DNA of 64,000 nucleotides from Arenicola marina (GCA_964019135.1 OZ025257.1:19309971-19373970); one strand, 5' to 3'; counted from the first letter of the stretch, positions 12,760 to 24,756 are shown. Notes: generated by a model from the sequence alone, not told the origin. Translations and numbers: made by a program.

Positions 12760-13226
12760 GTCTGATCGATTAAAGAATATGAGCGATGAATCAATCGCGT
12801 CTGACGAGTTGGAAGAGTAGTTTCAATATGGCCAACCGAAACTCACTTACAGCTCACAATTTATCGCCCACGTCCAAATATTATCGCCCAACTTCAACAG
12901 ATAGATACATGGTTAACTGCATATATGGGCCCTCATATACCTGACACATATCTATCAAATAACAAAATATAAGGTCTTACATATGTTTCACATAATTTTA
13001 TTCATTGTTTCATTCATGTATTTTCCCTAAAACCTATTTTGTCACACTGAGCGAATATTGCATACTAGCTTCCCCCATCTTGGAATAGCATCTACCTCTC
13101 CTCTCTTCCACCTACCTGGGCGGAAGAGCAGAAGAGGTCTTCTTGGAATAGAAGAGGCAAAACGATCGTACTGCATGCACTCTTCCAGAAGAGGTAGACT
13201 TTGGAAGAGGCGAATGGATCACGCCC
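12760..13226. mobile_element. 467-bp insertion private to copy 1
   Basis: Copies 2 and 4 run straight through this point, while copy 1 has 467 extra bases flanked on both sides by TAAGA (12,755-12,759 and 13,227-13,231), which fits a 5-bp target duplication. The inner ends, GTCTGATCGATT and the reverse complement GCGTGATCCATT, agree at 9 of 12 positions with a two-base offset, a weak inverted end. The interior has several GGAAGAG and CTCTTCC repeats and no clear protein. Confidence 0.55.
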
Positions 13227-14196
13227 TAAGAATGCCCCATTGTGGCCCATTTATCTGGAAGCTTTGTGCTGTCGCAATGACTATAGGCGACATTTTCTCT
13301 TGATTTTGCCCGTTCTTCACCGCGCCTATTTGGTCACATGACAGTTCAGCCCCGCCGGAAACCCTCAGCTTCACGGAGCCGACATTTCGCCTGGCCAAAA
13401 AAAGTTTGACATTGCAAAATAGCTTTTATGATTAACGCCAGAAAACCTCAATCGACCATAAATGAAGCAATTTGCGCATATCGTAAGGGGACAGATCGAG
13501 AGGCTTGATCGCGGATCGTTACCAGAACGCACGTGTCAGATCCTGCCTCCAGAGTATGAACGCTGAAAATTGGCCCTCGTGCCATGGCAATTCAACTATT
13601 ATAGCTTGAGCTAATGCTGCCATTGTAATATTAAGGCATCAATTTCTGTATTTCCGTTAATTAAATATCGTACCCTGTTAGCCGATAATGCTGCACAGAT
13701 TCACGATATTGATACCTTCCAAGACTTGTACAAGTTGTTGAGACAAAAACTAAATATGCCTTTGTTGGTACAAATGTGACGAAAATCACGAAAAAACACA
13801 TGAAGTCTATTGTTGAATAAGTTGAATATACTAAAGGCAAAACAGGTTTACGAAGACAAGCAAATGTAGTAAAACTAAATGTTGTTGTTCACCTATATTG
13901 CCCAACTAAAATTAATCGATGCGTCATTTACGACAAAGCTTAGATGGGGGAGAAGGAAGAGAAACTGTGGAGCAAAGTAATTTCTCCAGGGCGGCGCCTA
14001 GAGCGCGCTGGACAACACAGAAAGAACGGAATAAAAACATAAGGCGGCTCAAGTGACAAAACCGAGACGGTTAATTAAATCCGGAAACAGGTCGAAAGAA
14101 GAACAACGCATAAGAGGTAAAAAACCATGAGAAACATGATGATAAATGCCGACTGGAAGACATGGGGGTGAAGCGTGAGGGTAATATAAAAAAAAG

Positions 14197-14364
14197 TACA
14201 CTGCGGGATTCCACAGACCACCATCAGGAGTGAGAGGTGACGATTGCTATCATGATACTAAACAAGGGTATTGGCTGCCCCAGCTAATCCAATCGTATCA
14301 TGGCACTATCCCGGAGTACATTGCATCTGTAGACGATCGAGAGACTGCCGCTGACTTTAATTGA
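14197..14364 (+). other. Conserved short reading frame (GYWLPQ), copy 1
   Basis: Fifty-five codons are open and end in TGA at 14,362. The frame reads TAGFHRPPSGVRGDD, then CYHDTKQGYWLPQ, then LIQSYHG, and ends TAADFN. Related frames occur in copies 2, 3 and 4, and copy 2 ends TAADSN at the matching place. I recognise no protein family. It could be a last exon of an ancestral gene in the unit or chance retention in rather young copies. Confidence 0.3.
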
Positions 14365-15296
14365 ATCGGATTCGCATTCTAGAGGGGGAGGTCGGGAGTA
14401 CCTTTCCGATCTTCGCAACTAGCATCCAGGATTTTTGGGAGGTTTTGCGGTTAGCGGTTTTTCTGGCAATATTGGTGGATCGTTGTACGCACCAAACCTG
14501 GTTCAGCGCGACCCTTTACCTACTTACAACCATCCGTCATAGCAGTGAATTCCTCGATATTTGCGATATCACTTAAAACAGGCAAGGGGTAATACGGGGA
14601 TTCAGTGCAAACATCTATTTTGCAAAGCAAGTGTGCTTTCATTCATTTATGATGAGGAATAACATGACACCCTATACATAATGTCACGCGAAAATGCTGT
14701 CCGTTTGTATTATTAAGTAGGTAAAGAGGCCACATACTAACAGAACAATTTTAGAAAATATCTTTCCTGTTATATGGCTCTTCCGGCCTACAGTTATATT
14801 AAAAGTTGTGGTTATATTTGCGGATGGATAAAAGACGCAGGCTTTCGTGCGACCGACGCAGGCTATGGTGACCCAAGCAATTATCGAGAGGGGAGGAAGG
14901 GAGGTGGCGGAGGAGGGCGAACCTTGCACTGGTAGCATTAAACTGTTTTCCCGTCGACTGTAGGCACATCACCTATTCTAATAATATGTATGTCCAGGGA
15001 GCGTTAACCAGTGATATAAGATAAAATTATAGATGTATTCCTTCACCAGATAGCGCCACATCCATGAGCTTTCTACGGCATTCGGGTCAGAGATGAAATT
15101 CTCCCACTGGTTCCGGCAAGCTATACACACAAATGCACGCAGGCCAACGAATGCATATATATTGGAGGCTTGGGCTAAAATCGCGGGACGACAATGGGAG
15201 CAAGGCTATTTTTGTCCGGTATGAACGTGTACTTTTTTTCATTGAGGAAATCGTCTATAATTGATCTTGGTGGAGAAAATGTTGTGGTAATCGATG

Positions 15297-15430
15297 ACCA
15301 CCACCCCTGCCCTCGCCTCCCCTCCCCTCCCTTCCGCCCCGCCCCCGCCCCTCCCCTCCTATCCGTTCGGCCCTGCCCCCGCCCCTTTCCTCCCCTCCCT
15401 TCGGCCCTCCCGTCGCCCCTTCCTGAGCCG
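15297..15430. repeat. C-rich tract, copy 1
   Basis: The plus strand is almost all C and T with CCCCTCCC, TTCGGCC and CGCCCC phrases. It recurs in copies 2-4 as direct repeats of a TTCGGCCCTGCCCC-like phrase in different numbers. Reading frames here are skew artefacts. Confidence 0.85.
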
Positions 15431-17282
15431 CACGTGACCTTGGTCGGTCGTGCCCGCCCCCAGTTTGCCGCACACCCACCGAACCCTGAGCTCATCACGT
15501 GTCGGCTGGCGTACCGGAAGTCGCAATCAGCCGAATGTCAGCTAAGTTCGCCCGGGTTCCTTAATTCGTTCCACTCCTCGATTTCGATACGACCCGTTCT
15601 GTTTTGTTTCTGTTGTGTTTTTTTGTCGTTTTGGTTTTGTATTTATTCCTTTTGCATATAGAACGTCGCATATCCAAGCGATAAAAGATGCCCTTTTCAC
15701 TAGTCCAGGTTTCAGGGCAACGAACGTCTTATGGTTGTCTCGGTATTGCGGACGAGAGCATGGCAGTCATGCTTTTGGCAGACGCTGGTCATAAAACAAG
15801 AGGCGTGGCAGCTCAAAAACGTCTCCCCGCCAGCACGCGACGCAGCCACTTTGGGGTAGGGTCATAAACTGCCGCTCGACAAACAGTGGGTGCCCCAGAC
15901 CGCCGCTAATGTATATATTGAGGACGTAACGGGAGTAAAACACCCAGCGTGCATCAAGTATAAAAAGAATCGAAACGCGCACGGTTATAGCATAGATTCA
16001 ATTAAATGTTACTCTAAAATAACTAAGTTACGCACAACGAATCACACGCAACATAAAAATAACTTCATCAAAAATAAATTGATTACAAATGAAATTACAT
16101 ATTTTTACATCACTTACAGCGTCAACTGTTCGTCAAGTACCATTTCTGTTTCTGTTTCTTTCGTAAACATCCTAAATATTGACTCGATGTTACTTAGTGA
16201 TGGTATGTGTGTTTCAAAGCTGATTTACAACACTTACAAAAATATATTTCTGTCAATCTTACATATCAAACGTGTTAGACGTTCAGTATTTAACTCATTG
16301 TTTCACTTGAAAGTGTCGCATGCATATTTTTCTTACTAGACAACAATAAATAATACTATCCCAACATTCCAGTGTTATATTCATACGTCACCCGTTTGTT
16401 TTCTTGTCGTATCTTTATATTTGTGGTCAATGTTTACTTGTAATTCTATGTTGTCTCGTTCTGAACTGTATACATTTTTGTTGTTAAGCAGCGTGTTTAT
16501 AACTACACTAATCACAAGATGCAATAAAGCAAACACATATCTTGTTAAAAAGAATGCAAGACTTTAAATGGTATGTCCAAATGCGTCAATGCGTTTAATT
16601 CTTTACACTAAACATAGTGATTGCGATGAATGGTACTGCAATGATATAAACACGACACTGTTTCATATCAATGGGACTATATGTATTGACGTATCATAAG
16701 TTGCGATAAAATGGCTCATGATATCATTTTTTTACGAAGAAGATCTCAAATAGGTTACCAACGACTTAAACACATCAGGGCGCACTGGTGTATTTATTTC
16801 GTTCTTGCATTTTTGCGTGTGTCATGAGTTTCCTAGCCTCCACCTTCACGGTCTGTCTAAACACGTAATGGCTAGCTGCGTTTCGGTGCACGTTACTACA
16901 AAGAATCATTGGGATGAATAAATTGATATCTTGATCGTTCGTTTTGATATACTCCTAGTACAAACGTTACATGTCCGATTCATCGCGCGATATTTTATCA
17001 ACGTTTCAGGGGTGTATCGTTAATATTCTACACGTATCGAATAGTGTGCGTGGTGCAAACTATTTACATCAGAAACTCGATGATATGTGACAACAGAGTC
17101 TTATGTTGTTACATCATTTCCAATTACCTCGCACAATACTATGTTTATTCAACTGATGGATGTACAATAAGTTGGATATTCAGAATAAGTAAATGCACGG
17201 AACACAAAGCACGGAGTTGTTTTTCCTTCATTTATTACATACATGAATATTAAATACAACACACAAACACACTTAATTTTGT

Positions 17283-17358
17283 ACATAAACATACATGAAC
17301 ACTAAATTCTAGACATAGTTACATGAACACACATTTCTAGATATATTTACATAAACAC
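17283..17358. repeat. 28-bp repeat just downstream of the polymerase
   Basis: Units beginning ACATGAACAC or ACATAAACAC start at 17,293, 17,321 and 17,349, with a TTCTAGA-like phrase between them. It is AT-rich and lies in the presumed 3' region of the polymerase gene. No role is visible. Confidence 0.75.
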
Positions 17359-17366
17359 CTCATTCA

Positions 17367-20300
17367 TTATACGGACAGAGGATCATTTCTAACGGTTTGG
17401 TATGTATTCCGTCGCTTTGCACCACCCGCTTTATGCAAAAATATGAAAAGCCAACTTTTCTTGGCTATACGTACACATGCGATTGTTTCGCATTCGAAAC
17501 CCTCTATTGATAACACTCTTCGTGTTTTTGATTTTAATACCCCTTCGAATATGGTACGTGGATTCTGAATCCTGTGTTTTTGTACACCTTTGGACGTGAG
17601 CTTTGTTGTGTCGGGGGAGTCTAAAACATAACACTTGCTGCTAAGCCCCGAAAAATATGTCCCATGTCCCTCTGCTTTGAATAGGCCTGGGGTCCTAGCA
17701 TCTCTGGTTTTATGATCCGAACAACATTCCCTGGGGAAAAAATGTTCTTGTGGGTCAATATCTTCTTGATGACATGATCCCAACACCCTCTTATCATGTT
17801 CTCTCCTAGCTGCGTCTGTCATTGCTTCTCGAAGTGTTGGGGTGGCTATGGCAAAGTACATACTATCTGTATCTGTTGTCAAAGGGACAGTCTTTTGAAT
17901 TGGGATGTCTCTTCTGATACAATCGTAATAAAATTGGAGCATCCGCAGTTAGGCCAGAGATAGTATGAAAAATCCCGTGGTGATTGGTATATCAAATACT
18001 ATTCGTTTTTTCTCGCTTTCAATCTCATAATAGTCTGGTGCAACTTCTGTAGCTCTTTGGAATCTTGGATCATTGATCTTGGCACATGCCTTGGCACGGC
18101 TTTGTACGTAACAAATATCACGGAAGCGTTCTTTCGACATGAGACTGGATCCGTAAGCTGAGTTACCAATATTTTTGGCGATGAAAGCCCTGACGGAATG
18201 AGCGGCATTGCCATCAGCATTACGTCTAGTGTCTGTCACATATCGAGTGAACGGTAAAAAACATTTCTGCTTCATATTTTCCACCGTCTGATATACTCGA
18301 GTAACTACCAATCCGTGTTGAAGATACCACCGTAATATAGGAGTTGATAGCAGTACTGTCTTAGCTTGAAGGCCACTTACGAGCAGTCTTTTGGGGGCTT
18401 GAGATAACCCCCGGGATTCTACCCATTCTTGCATATGGCTTCCCCATTTATCGAAGGGTATGTCCATCGTACAAAACAGTGGGGAATAATCCTCATAATA
18501 TTCTTTCGGGGACAAACCCCCAGCCTTGGCCCTCATCTCTGCATCTTCCCACACTTCTGGGACCTCGATGTCTACTTCTATCATTCCAAATAGTGATCCA
18601 TCTCTCACTCCATCAAGGATAGTGTTTTCACTGACTTCTCCTAAACCTTGCTTCTGTGTAAACTGAGGTCTACGCATGCGGATGAATTCTTGCAATTCTG
18701 GTTGCGTTTTGATTTGTCGTTTGAACTCACATTCCCACATTTCCACCACTCTGTAGCCACACTGCTTTAAATACGAAGTACGATCGTCTGTCCGTTTACG
18801 TCTTTGTTCTAACAGAGTCTTATTTTTTTCTGTTTTAGGGGACATGCAGTCACATCCGTGGTAATAACATCCTTGAAATTCATAAACAGTCTGTGATACT
18901 GAATCAAACCCGTCAACTATGTATCGTCCTATTCTTGTTTCTACTCCTTGGTTTAACTGATGACGAATCGTTAACTGAGGGTCTTTAGTCATCAACCACT
19001 CCATCCAATCAAACAAATGTTGAGAGAGGGAGGATTTCTGAGCTTTGAACTTATCTTTTGCACGTCTTCTAATGAATGCTCCCACGGGAAATTCCTGTTG
19101 TAGACAATATAAATACAAAGCATTGGCATCCCAACCTGCGATGGCTTTACACGGGTACATGGGATCATTACGGAGGTTTGTTTTGTCTACCTCATGATGA
19201 CGGGTGAAGATAATGGAAGGACCACCCATGAGATTCGCCTTCATGGTGTGATGTAAATCTTCATCTCTCTGATCAATTAAAGGTATAGCCGCTTTCTGCT
19301 TTTGCGCGCACCTCGCTAAGAGACATCGCGCTACCCCAGCAGTGGAAAAGCATTCTTTAAAACAATCGACCCCTTGTTCTACAAACAACTCTCGCAAGTT
19401 AGTGACTGCTGTCACCATGGGTGCCACGTCAAGATTATTATACCACACGAGATAATCACGCATTGTAGACATGTTCTCTTTTTGCCATATATCTTGCAAA
19501 CGTTTATACTCCTGTTCTATTTCCTGCGATGTATTCCCAAGGGTATTCAAACCTTTCAGTGAGGAATAAAATGCTTCCGAGGGTGGTAAGTGTGTTTCAT
19601 TCAACTGTTCTATGCTTGAAAACCATTCATATGGAAATGTGCCTTTCTGCTCTTCCACTTCAAATGCTCTCAGAAAGGCTGCGTATGTCGTACCCATGGG
19701 AACATAATTCATGACATCAAGTAATTTAAACTTGCTATTGGCCACACATAAATATTGATTTGCCTTCTTGATAACGAAGGCATTCTTCTCTTCGTGCATC
19801 TCCATAGCTTTGGTAATGCTTTGTTTGATCAAATTTAGGTCATAGCTGCCTGAATTGTAACCTATGACTATCATTTGCTGCATATACATTGCAAATTTTG
19901 CTTTTATACGACATATATACTGGAACATTTTCTTCCTGCCAGACTCATTCGCTTCCTCTCCTGTGTCTTCCATCCCCAAGACTCGCGCGGTTTCTTCTTC
20001 CTCGTCCATATGTTCATGTCCCCTGAAGAATAGTCGTTGTATTCGACGTTCCACTCGTTATCTCGTTGCAGTGAGGATTGAAACCGGTAATATGAGTTTT
20101 CTTCCACTTCCATATCTTTCTGGTTGTCCTCCTCTTGTACTGTGGTGTTCCATTTTTCTTTCAGATCTTCCAGTTATTGTACCACAGAGCCCCATTTTTC
20201 AGAAGCCAAGGCGTAGGCATGAGATTTTTGATGAATGAATTTTGTGCAAATAATCAATCATCTGCCGTACCAATTGTTCTTCGCATTCGTCGATAAAACA

Positions 20301-21392
20301 GTGAGGAGTCAGAAATCCTGGCACATTGGAACAGATAGAGACCGATATGGGTTTATGAGTGTAATCCCACTGCAACTTTCCAGTGTTATCCGAAGTGTCT
20401 TTGGTGAGGAGTGCTTCCATATCATACGTGGCGAACCACGGATAGAAACGGTCCTTGGTATCGACGTGAATGTTTAGTTCCGCCAGTTCATCAAATATTG
20501 TTTTGGGAGGGGCAGCAAATCCCCCTTTCATGACATACTGGGTCTTGTTGGAACATACGCGTTGATGTCTCACCAAGTCACATGACTTCCTGAAATGACA
20601 TTCACACGTTTGGCATTGATATTTTTCCGTAAACGATTGGATGTCCTTGATATATGAGAGATGGTTTCCGTATGCATTCAGAAACAGATCTTTTCTCTCG
20701 TGCGCATCCATATATCGACCGCATGATCTGTAGAGTGATTCCGCCACACCTTCTTCGCTTAAATGATACACGTGGATATTTACATTGAAACACGCTTCCA
20801 AATGAGGGAGGTCGTGCATATCAACCCCTTGGAATCCTTGTCGCAAAGGAGGATCAGATGGAACATCGTGTTTCTTGTGATATGTACACCACTCTTGCAA
20901 AAGAGTGATGGCGCTATCTTCCAGATTATCTTTCCGACCCCTATAATAGGCGAGACATCGGAAGAAACATAATCTGTCGCGATGTATTCTATGCGATGCA
21001 TCTCTCTGAAATGTGATAAGACGTTTTTTCTCCGATAGATAAGCGGGGAGTTCCACCTCTCCCTCACCCATGGTGTAACTTGTTCTGGTAACGTCATACT
21101 GGAGGTTGGATAGGAAGGATAGTCGCCATTTGGTGTTGGGACGCTGATTGCTGACTCGCTCATTGACATCTAGTCTATTCAATCGTTTCTTGATGTGATC
21201 CATATCTGAAGGCCGACTGATGATGAGGGGTTTGTCAAACAGATAATTGTTCTGATGGGGATAAAAATATCTCACTTCTTCCCCGTTGTAGAGAAACATC
21301 CCAGGCGTCACATTCACTTTGAACGCGTTCCCTTCCTGTTCCACAATGGTCCGGAGGTGGCTCATCATGTCAATTGGTTGCTTAGGGTCCAC
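17367..21392 (-). pseudogene. Type-B DNA polymerase of the mobile element (fossil)
   Basis: The product is a family-B DNA polymerase of the organellar and viral type (DNA_pol_B_2-like), which would copy the element's own DNA. Parts in order from the N-terminus: a leader with a CFFRCLAYY phrase and, about 80 residues later, a NHLSYI phrase, resembling the Cys and His regions of OTU-like domains near such polymerases; one C2H2-type finger; exonuclease motif I (YDMEAL, near 20,425), motif II (YNSGSYDLNLI, near 19,845) and motif III (YNNLDV); a GCYYHGCDC phrase near 18,860; polymerase motif A (DANALYLY, near 19,115), motif B (KNIGNSAYG, near 18,160) and motif C (DTDSMYF, near 17,865). It is broken, with about two interruptions over roughly 1,300 codons. 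It follows the zinc-finger gene closely on the same strand. The family call is firm; the element class is less so. Confidence 0.9.
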
Positions 21393-21401
21393 GGGAAAGT
21401 T

Positions 21402-22151
21402 CTATCGACCCGTTAACTTCCCCGGACGAGTCTGATGTCCGCCCAACACGACACAGGCAGGTTTTGTGTATGACGCGTGCAGGGTTTCATCCACGCGACC
21501 GTCTTGTCCCATCCACGGTTCGTTACCCGGGAGAAACGGTTGGGAGTGGGGCACCCCTGCCCCCGTCTGGTGTTTCTCTTGTCTATGAAGATAAAACTCA
21601 CGCCAGCTATTGTAGGTGTGATTACATTCGCGGCATCGAACCTTCTTCACCTCTGGGATATGCCTCGCCCGGCATTTGTGACGTGGCAACTCACCTCCAG
21701 TACAGAATATACGTTCGCATTGCGGACATGTCTTCTGACGGGCGTGCGCCGCCATATGTCTCTGATATATCAATTTCCTTTCTATCACCTTTTCACATTG
21801 GGGACATTGATACTGTGTCTCTTCGTGCGTTTTCATGTGCTTCTTGAGACATAGCTTGTTTCTAAATTCTACGTTGCACTTGGGACACACGTAACTGCGA
21901 TGCTTTTTCTTGTGGATACGTAACGCCTGCTCGGTTGAAAAAGTGGCGCCACATTGCGGGCATACCAGTGCCGGCGGATCGTCATGTCTTCTTTCGTGAC
22001 GTCTTTTCTGCGCTGCTGTCTTGAAGGGACACTGACATATACGGCAAGCATACACCGGACCTAGTCCCACATCGTGCACCGGCATGTGGGCTGCCAGATT
22101 AGTGTCATTGCGGCATTGGAGTGAACACTGTTGACATCTGAAGCTATCCAT
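21402..22151 (-). CDS. Seven-finger C2H2 zinc-finger protein of the mobile element (fossil)
   Basis: The frame is open for 249 codons from an ATG at 22,151. It holds seven C2H2 fingers in tandem, the first CQQCSLQC with HMPVH and the last CRECNHTY with HRQEKH, each in the CxxC...HxxxH or close form. A tail of about 60 residues without fingers follows. Such fingers normally bind DNA. The gene ends a few bases before the polymerase on the same strand, and PolB elements of this kind are known to carry C2H2 fingers next to or ahead of the polymerase, so it probably served replication or end recognition of the element. The frame itself looks whole. A host zinc-finger gene is less likely because of the tight spacing and the finger within the polymerase leader. 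Confidence 0.85.
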   Translation of the reverse strand: MDSFRCQQCSLQCRNDTNLAAHMPVHDVGLGPVYACRICQCPFKTAAQKRRHERRHDDPPALVCPQCGATFSTEQALRIHKKKHRSYVCPKCNVEFRNKLCLKKHMKTHEETQYQCPQCEKVIERKLIYQRHMAAHARQKTCPQCERIFCTGGELPRHKCRARHIPEVKKVRCRECNHTYNSWREFYLHRQEKHQTGAGVPHSQPFLPGNEPWMGQDGRVDETLHASYTKPACVVLGGHQTRPGKLTGR

Positions 22152-22348
22152 TCCGTTGTCGTGGTCGATATGATTACAACGCTGGTATTAGCATCCAGAA
22201 TTTTCCCCGCCCCCCAGTTCCCCTTCTCTGATTGTCTAAAAGTATTCCCTGCCTCTGAAAACATTCTTAGTCATCCCCTCATTCCCTCGTTGGCTCTCAA
22301 ACATGTAACACCTCCTCCGTCCGAGTCATCACCACGCTGACATAATTT

Positions 22349-22600
22349 CTAAAAATAGAGCAAGCGGGCATCTCCCTCCCATATCCCCCTCAACGCTCCA
22401 TCCACCCTGCTTTAGCCAAACATTGACGCCATTGCTAAAACTAGTGCATACGCGCCCCCAACCCCCTCAGTCAACCGCCTGCTCTCGAACCATCTAGCTC
22501 TTTCCTCGCCACGTCATCACTAAAAATAGAGCATGCGTGCATAACCACTACACCCCAAGCGGCTGTGTCTCTCACCATCTGTTCCCTTGGCCAATTACAA
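22349..22600. repeat. Degenerate 86-bp tandem repeat upstream of the zinc-finger gene
   Basis: CTAAAAATAGAGCA at 22,349, CTAAAACTAGTGCA at 22,435 and CTAAAAATAGAGCATGCG at 22,520 mark three units spaced 86 and 85 bases. Later parts of the units share ACCATCT-like and GCTCT-like words. The repeat lies 200-450 bases upstream of the minus-strand zinc-finger start, so it could belong to its control region. Confidence 0.55.
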
Positions 22601-23500
22601 CACCGGCGATATGGAAAGAATGGCATTGAAACTTAATTCTCTCCAGCCAACTCAGTTTGATTTAGCGAGGGTGAAAACAAACCAGTGGTGGGGATCTGAC
22701 TCATTTTAGCTGTCTTTGGTAGAAATGTTCCGTCAGTAAATGATACTGACTGAGACTGATCACACAGCACCCTCGCTGTGTGCAAAAACTTCAGTTACCC
22801 CGTCATTCGCATTATTGTGGTCTAAGAACGGCCCGCGTGCTTTGTAAAAGGGGATCGAGGATAAACTAACGGGTACATAAATCTTCGACAAACCCCCAAA
22901 GTAGTCTGATTAAACACTCAAAACTGTCGAAACGCGACTACATCTTAATCTTTAGACTAGCTATTGGAGTAATCTCAACAGAACATCCAACGTACGTGAT
23001 GTCCGACAAAACTATTAGTTATAAGTAAAACGAGCCTATCACTTTCTATTGAAGCCATACATTTAAAAATACCAACTACACAGAGAAAAACACCAAACCT
23101 TATGTTTTCAATCGAAAACGGGGAACTGAATTCAATATTGTCTTTACATTATCGTCTGATCACTCCCATCTCGAAATCCGATGAACAGTCAGCTGGGGTG
23201 AACTGCGTACACCCCCATTACATCCACCCGCCTCCCCTCACCTTCAAGCCCCCCCCAAAAAGAGACAAGTCTGAACACGCTCACTGGTGACTAGTAGTGC
23301 AGCTGGCTTTCCCTCGCGACAAGCTTCGGCGACTCCACTGGTCTGGGTAGCCTCTCAAATTAATGTATTGGTGTCCTTGGGGTGTGGGCGTGGGGGAGGC
23401 GGGTGGGAGGGGGAGTACGTCCCTCACTCATAGGTTGTGGTAAGGAGCGGCGACATGCTAAATAGGGTGGGACGCGGTGAACGCGGTGAATGCGGAAGAG

Positions 23501-23656
23501 GTGTAGGAAAAACGGTCGGACTAGGAAGGAGGGGGAAAAAGGGGCTGAGGGAGGGCGACTAATTTACAAGATAACTGCTGTCCTTACAGTTATCTGCCAA
23601 TGACACATCTTAACGTCACTACATGATTGTGAATACCGTTCACCGTCATGGTTGGG
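23501..23656. repeat. Direct repeat A of the element's right part, first copy
   Basis: It starts GTGTAGGAAAAACGGTCGGA and ends TCATGGTTGGG, and matches 23,962-24,135 with scattered substitutions and small gaps. The two copies lie about 300 bases apart in the same orientation. Confidence 0.85.
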
Positions 23657-23961
23657 TGAGGGTAGGAGGGGATCGGCGTTCGAGCGGGAGGGGCGGGGGC
23701 AGTAATATCGGTCGCTGGATGAGGAGCAGGGGGTTGGCGCCCTCTTATTGTAAGAGAAAAGAGTAATGACAGTTGTTTGATGAGACAGTCTATTATTTCA
23801 ATACTAATAAGCGCCTGTATGCTCTCCACCTCAGGTAGTTTTTCATCTGCAAGCAATTAATACGTCGACCAGAAAGGTAAATGGGGTGACCTCTATAACA
23901 TAAGCAACCAGCTGTCAGGTATTAATTGTCTTCTCTAACCGCTCCGCCGTGGGAGCTATAG

Positions 23962-24135
23962 GTGTAGGAATAACGGTCGGACTAGGAGGGAGGGGGAGAA
24001 AGGGGTATCGGGGCTGAGCGAGGGCGACTGATTTGACAAGATAATTATGAACTACTGTCCTTGCAGTTAACCCGCGATGACACATCCATGACGTCACTCC
24101 GTGATTGTGAAATACCGTTCACTATCATGGTTGGG
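23962..24135. repeat. Direct repeat A of the element's right part, second copy
   Basis: It starts GTGTAGGAATAACGGTCGGA and ends TCATGGTTGGG. It is about 18 bases longer than the first copy through small insertions. A G-rich stretch with a GTTACCCCCAAGAAGC doublet near 24,354-24,380 follows before array copy 2 resumes. Confidence 0.85.
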
Positions 24136-24730
24136 AGGGTGTAGTAAGGGGTCTAGCTAGTTGAGTGGGAGGGGGGGGGGCGTGAACAGGGGTGGGGTTC
24201 ATGGGGGTGGGGAGTTTTGCTTGGGGAAGGGTAGTTTACGGGAGGGGTGGGGGGTATAGGATATACATGTGGGGAATAGGGGGGAGGGGGGGGTACAAAC
24301 CTTTACGCGCCAGGTGGCCATAGGAGACCGGCGCGTATGCGCGCCGACAAAAGCGTTACCCCCAAGAAGCGTTACCCCCAGCGATTTACGAATTATCCTG
24401 ACGCAGCTTCTACTACTGATTGCCCCCTGCCAATGACAGCCCATTACGCGTTCCCCCGCCAACATTTCTTCTCGGTGGTTCGGCCATAATGGGCGGTGTC
24501 TGCCAGAAACGTTCCTTTAATTAGCTTTTCGCCCGAGCCCGTCCCGGTTATCCTATGTTACTTTTCTTCTCCGTGATGCCTTCCATTTAGCTGAGCCCGA
24601 TGCTATAATATTATATCAACCAAAATAACAAGATTGGGTATCATTTACAAATTAGATGCCTGGTGGATTATCAGATTAGCACGATGGGTCCAAGGTTTGC
24701 TTTAGATAGCTAGACACAAAAAATCTCCGC

Positions 24731-24756
24731 GTGACGTCACCGTGCCTGTGACGTCA
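24731..24756. promoter_or_regulatory. Pair of CRE-like TGACGTCA sites, copy 2
   Basis: GTGACGTCAC at 24,731 and GTGACGTCAT at 24,748 lie just inside the right inverted arm. TGACGTCA is the consensus for CREB/ATF-type factors. Matching sites occur in copies 1 (6,491) and 4. Confidence 0.35.

Larger units (their letters stand above)
4880..15951 (+). repeat. Array copy 1 (right end missing)
   Basis: This copy starts in the GC-rich motif near 4,880 and runs in register with the other copies until 15,951, where similarity stops abruptly and the PolB block begins. It holds the inverted-end element, TATA block, AGGTCA motifs, tRNA-like head, TC tract, minisatellite, the GYWLPQ frame and a C-rich tract, each listed separately. 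It lacks the membrane-protein-like frame found in copies 2-4 and has a private 467-bp insertion at 12,760. Between the listed items I see no recognisable gene. Confidence 0.9.
15952..24427 (-). mobile_element. PolB and zinc-finger element fossil (Polinton-like)
   Basis: This 8.5-kb block has no match in the array and separates copy 1 from copy 2. Its genes are all on the minus strand: a zinc-finger protein (21,402-22,151) followed by a type-B DNA polymerase (17,367-21,392). From 15,952 to 17,281 it is AT-rich with no gene I recognise. From 22,152 to 24,427 it is GC-rich and holds the repeats listed separately. I see no integrase, capsid, packaging ATPase or protease, no terminal inverted repeats and no target duplication, so the element edges are simply the edges of the non-array sequence. 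It is broken, with about two interruptions in the polymerase plus missing parts. Long readable stretches suggest it is fairly young. Family: Polinton-like or another self-replicating PolB element. Confidence 0.6.

Noticed and set aside
15194-15661. 155-codon open frame on the plus strand
   Set aside because: Half of it is the C-rich tract read as proline repeats, and the frame is not kept in copies 2-4.
15890-16339. 149-codon open frame crossing the copy 1 and PolB-block junction
   Set aside because: It begins in array sequence and continues into AT-rich sequence of the block, so it is a chance fusion with no recognised motif.
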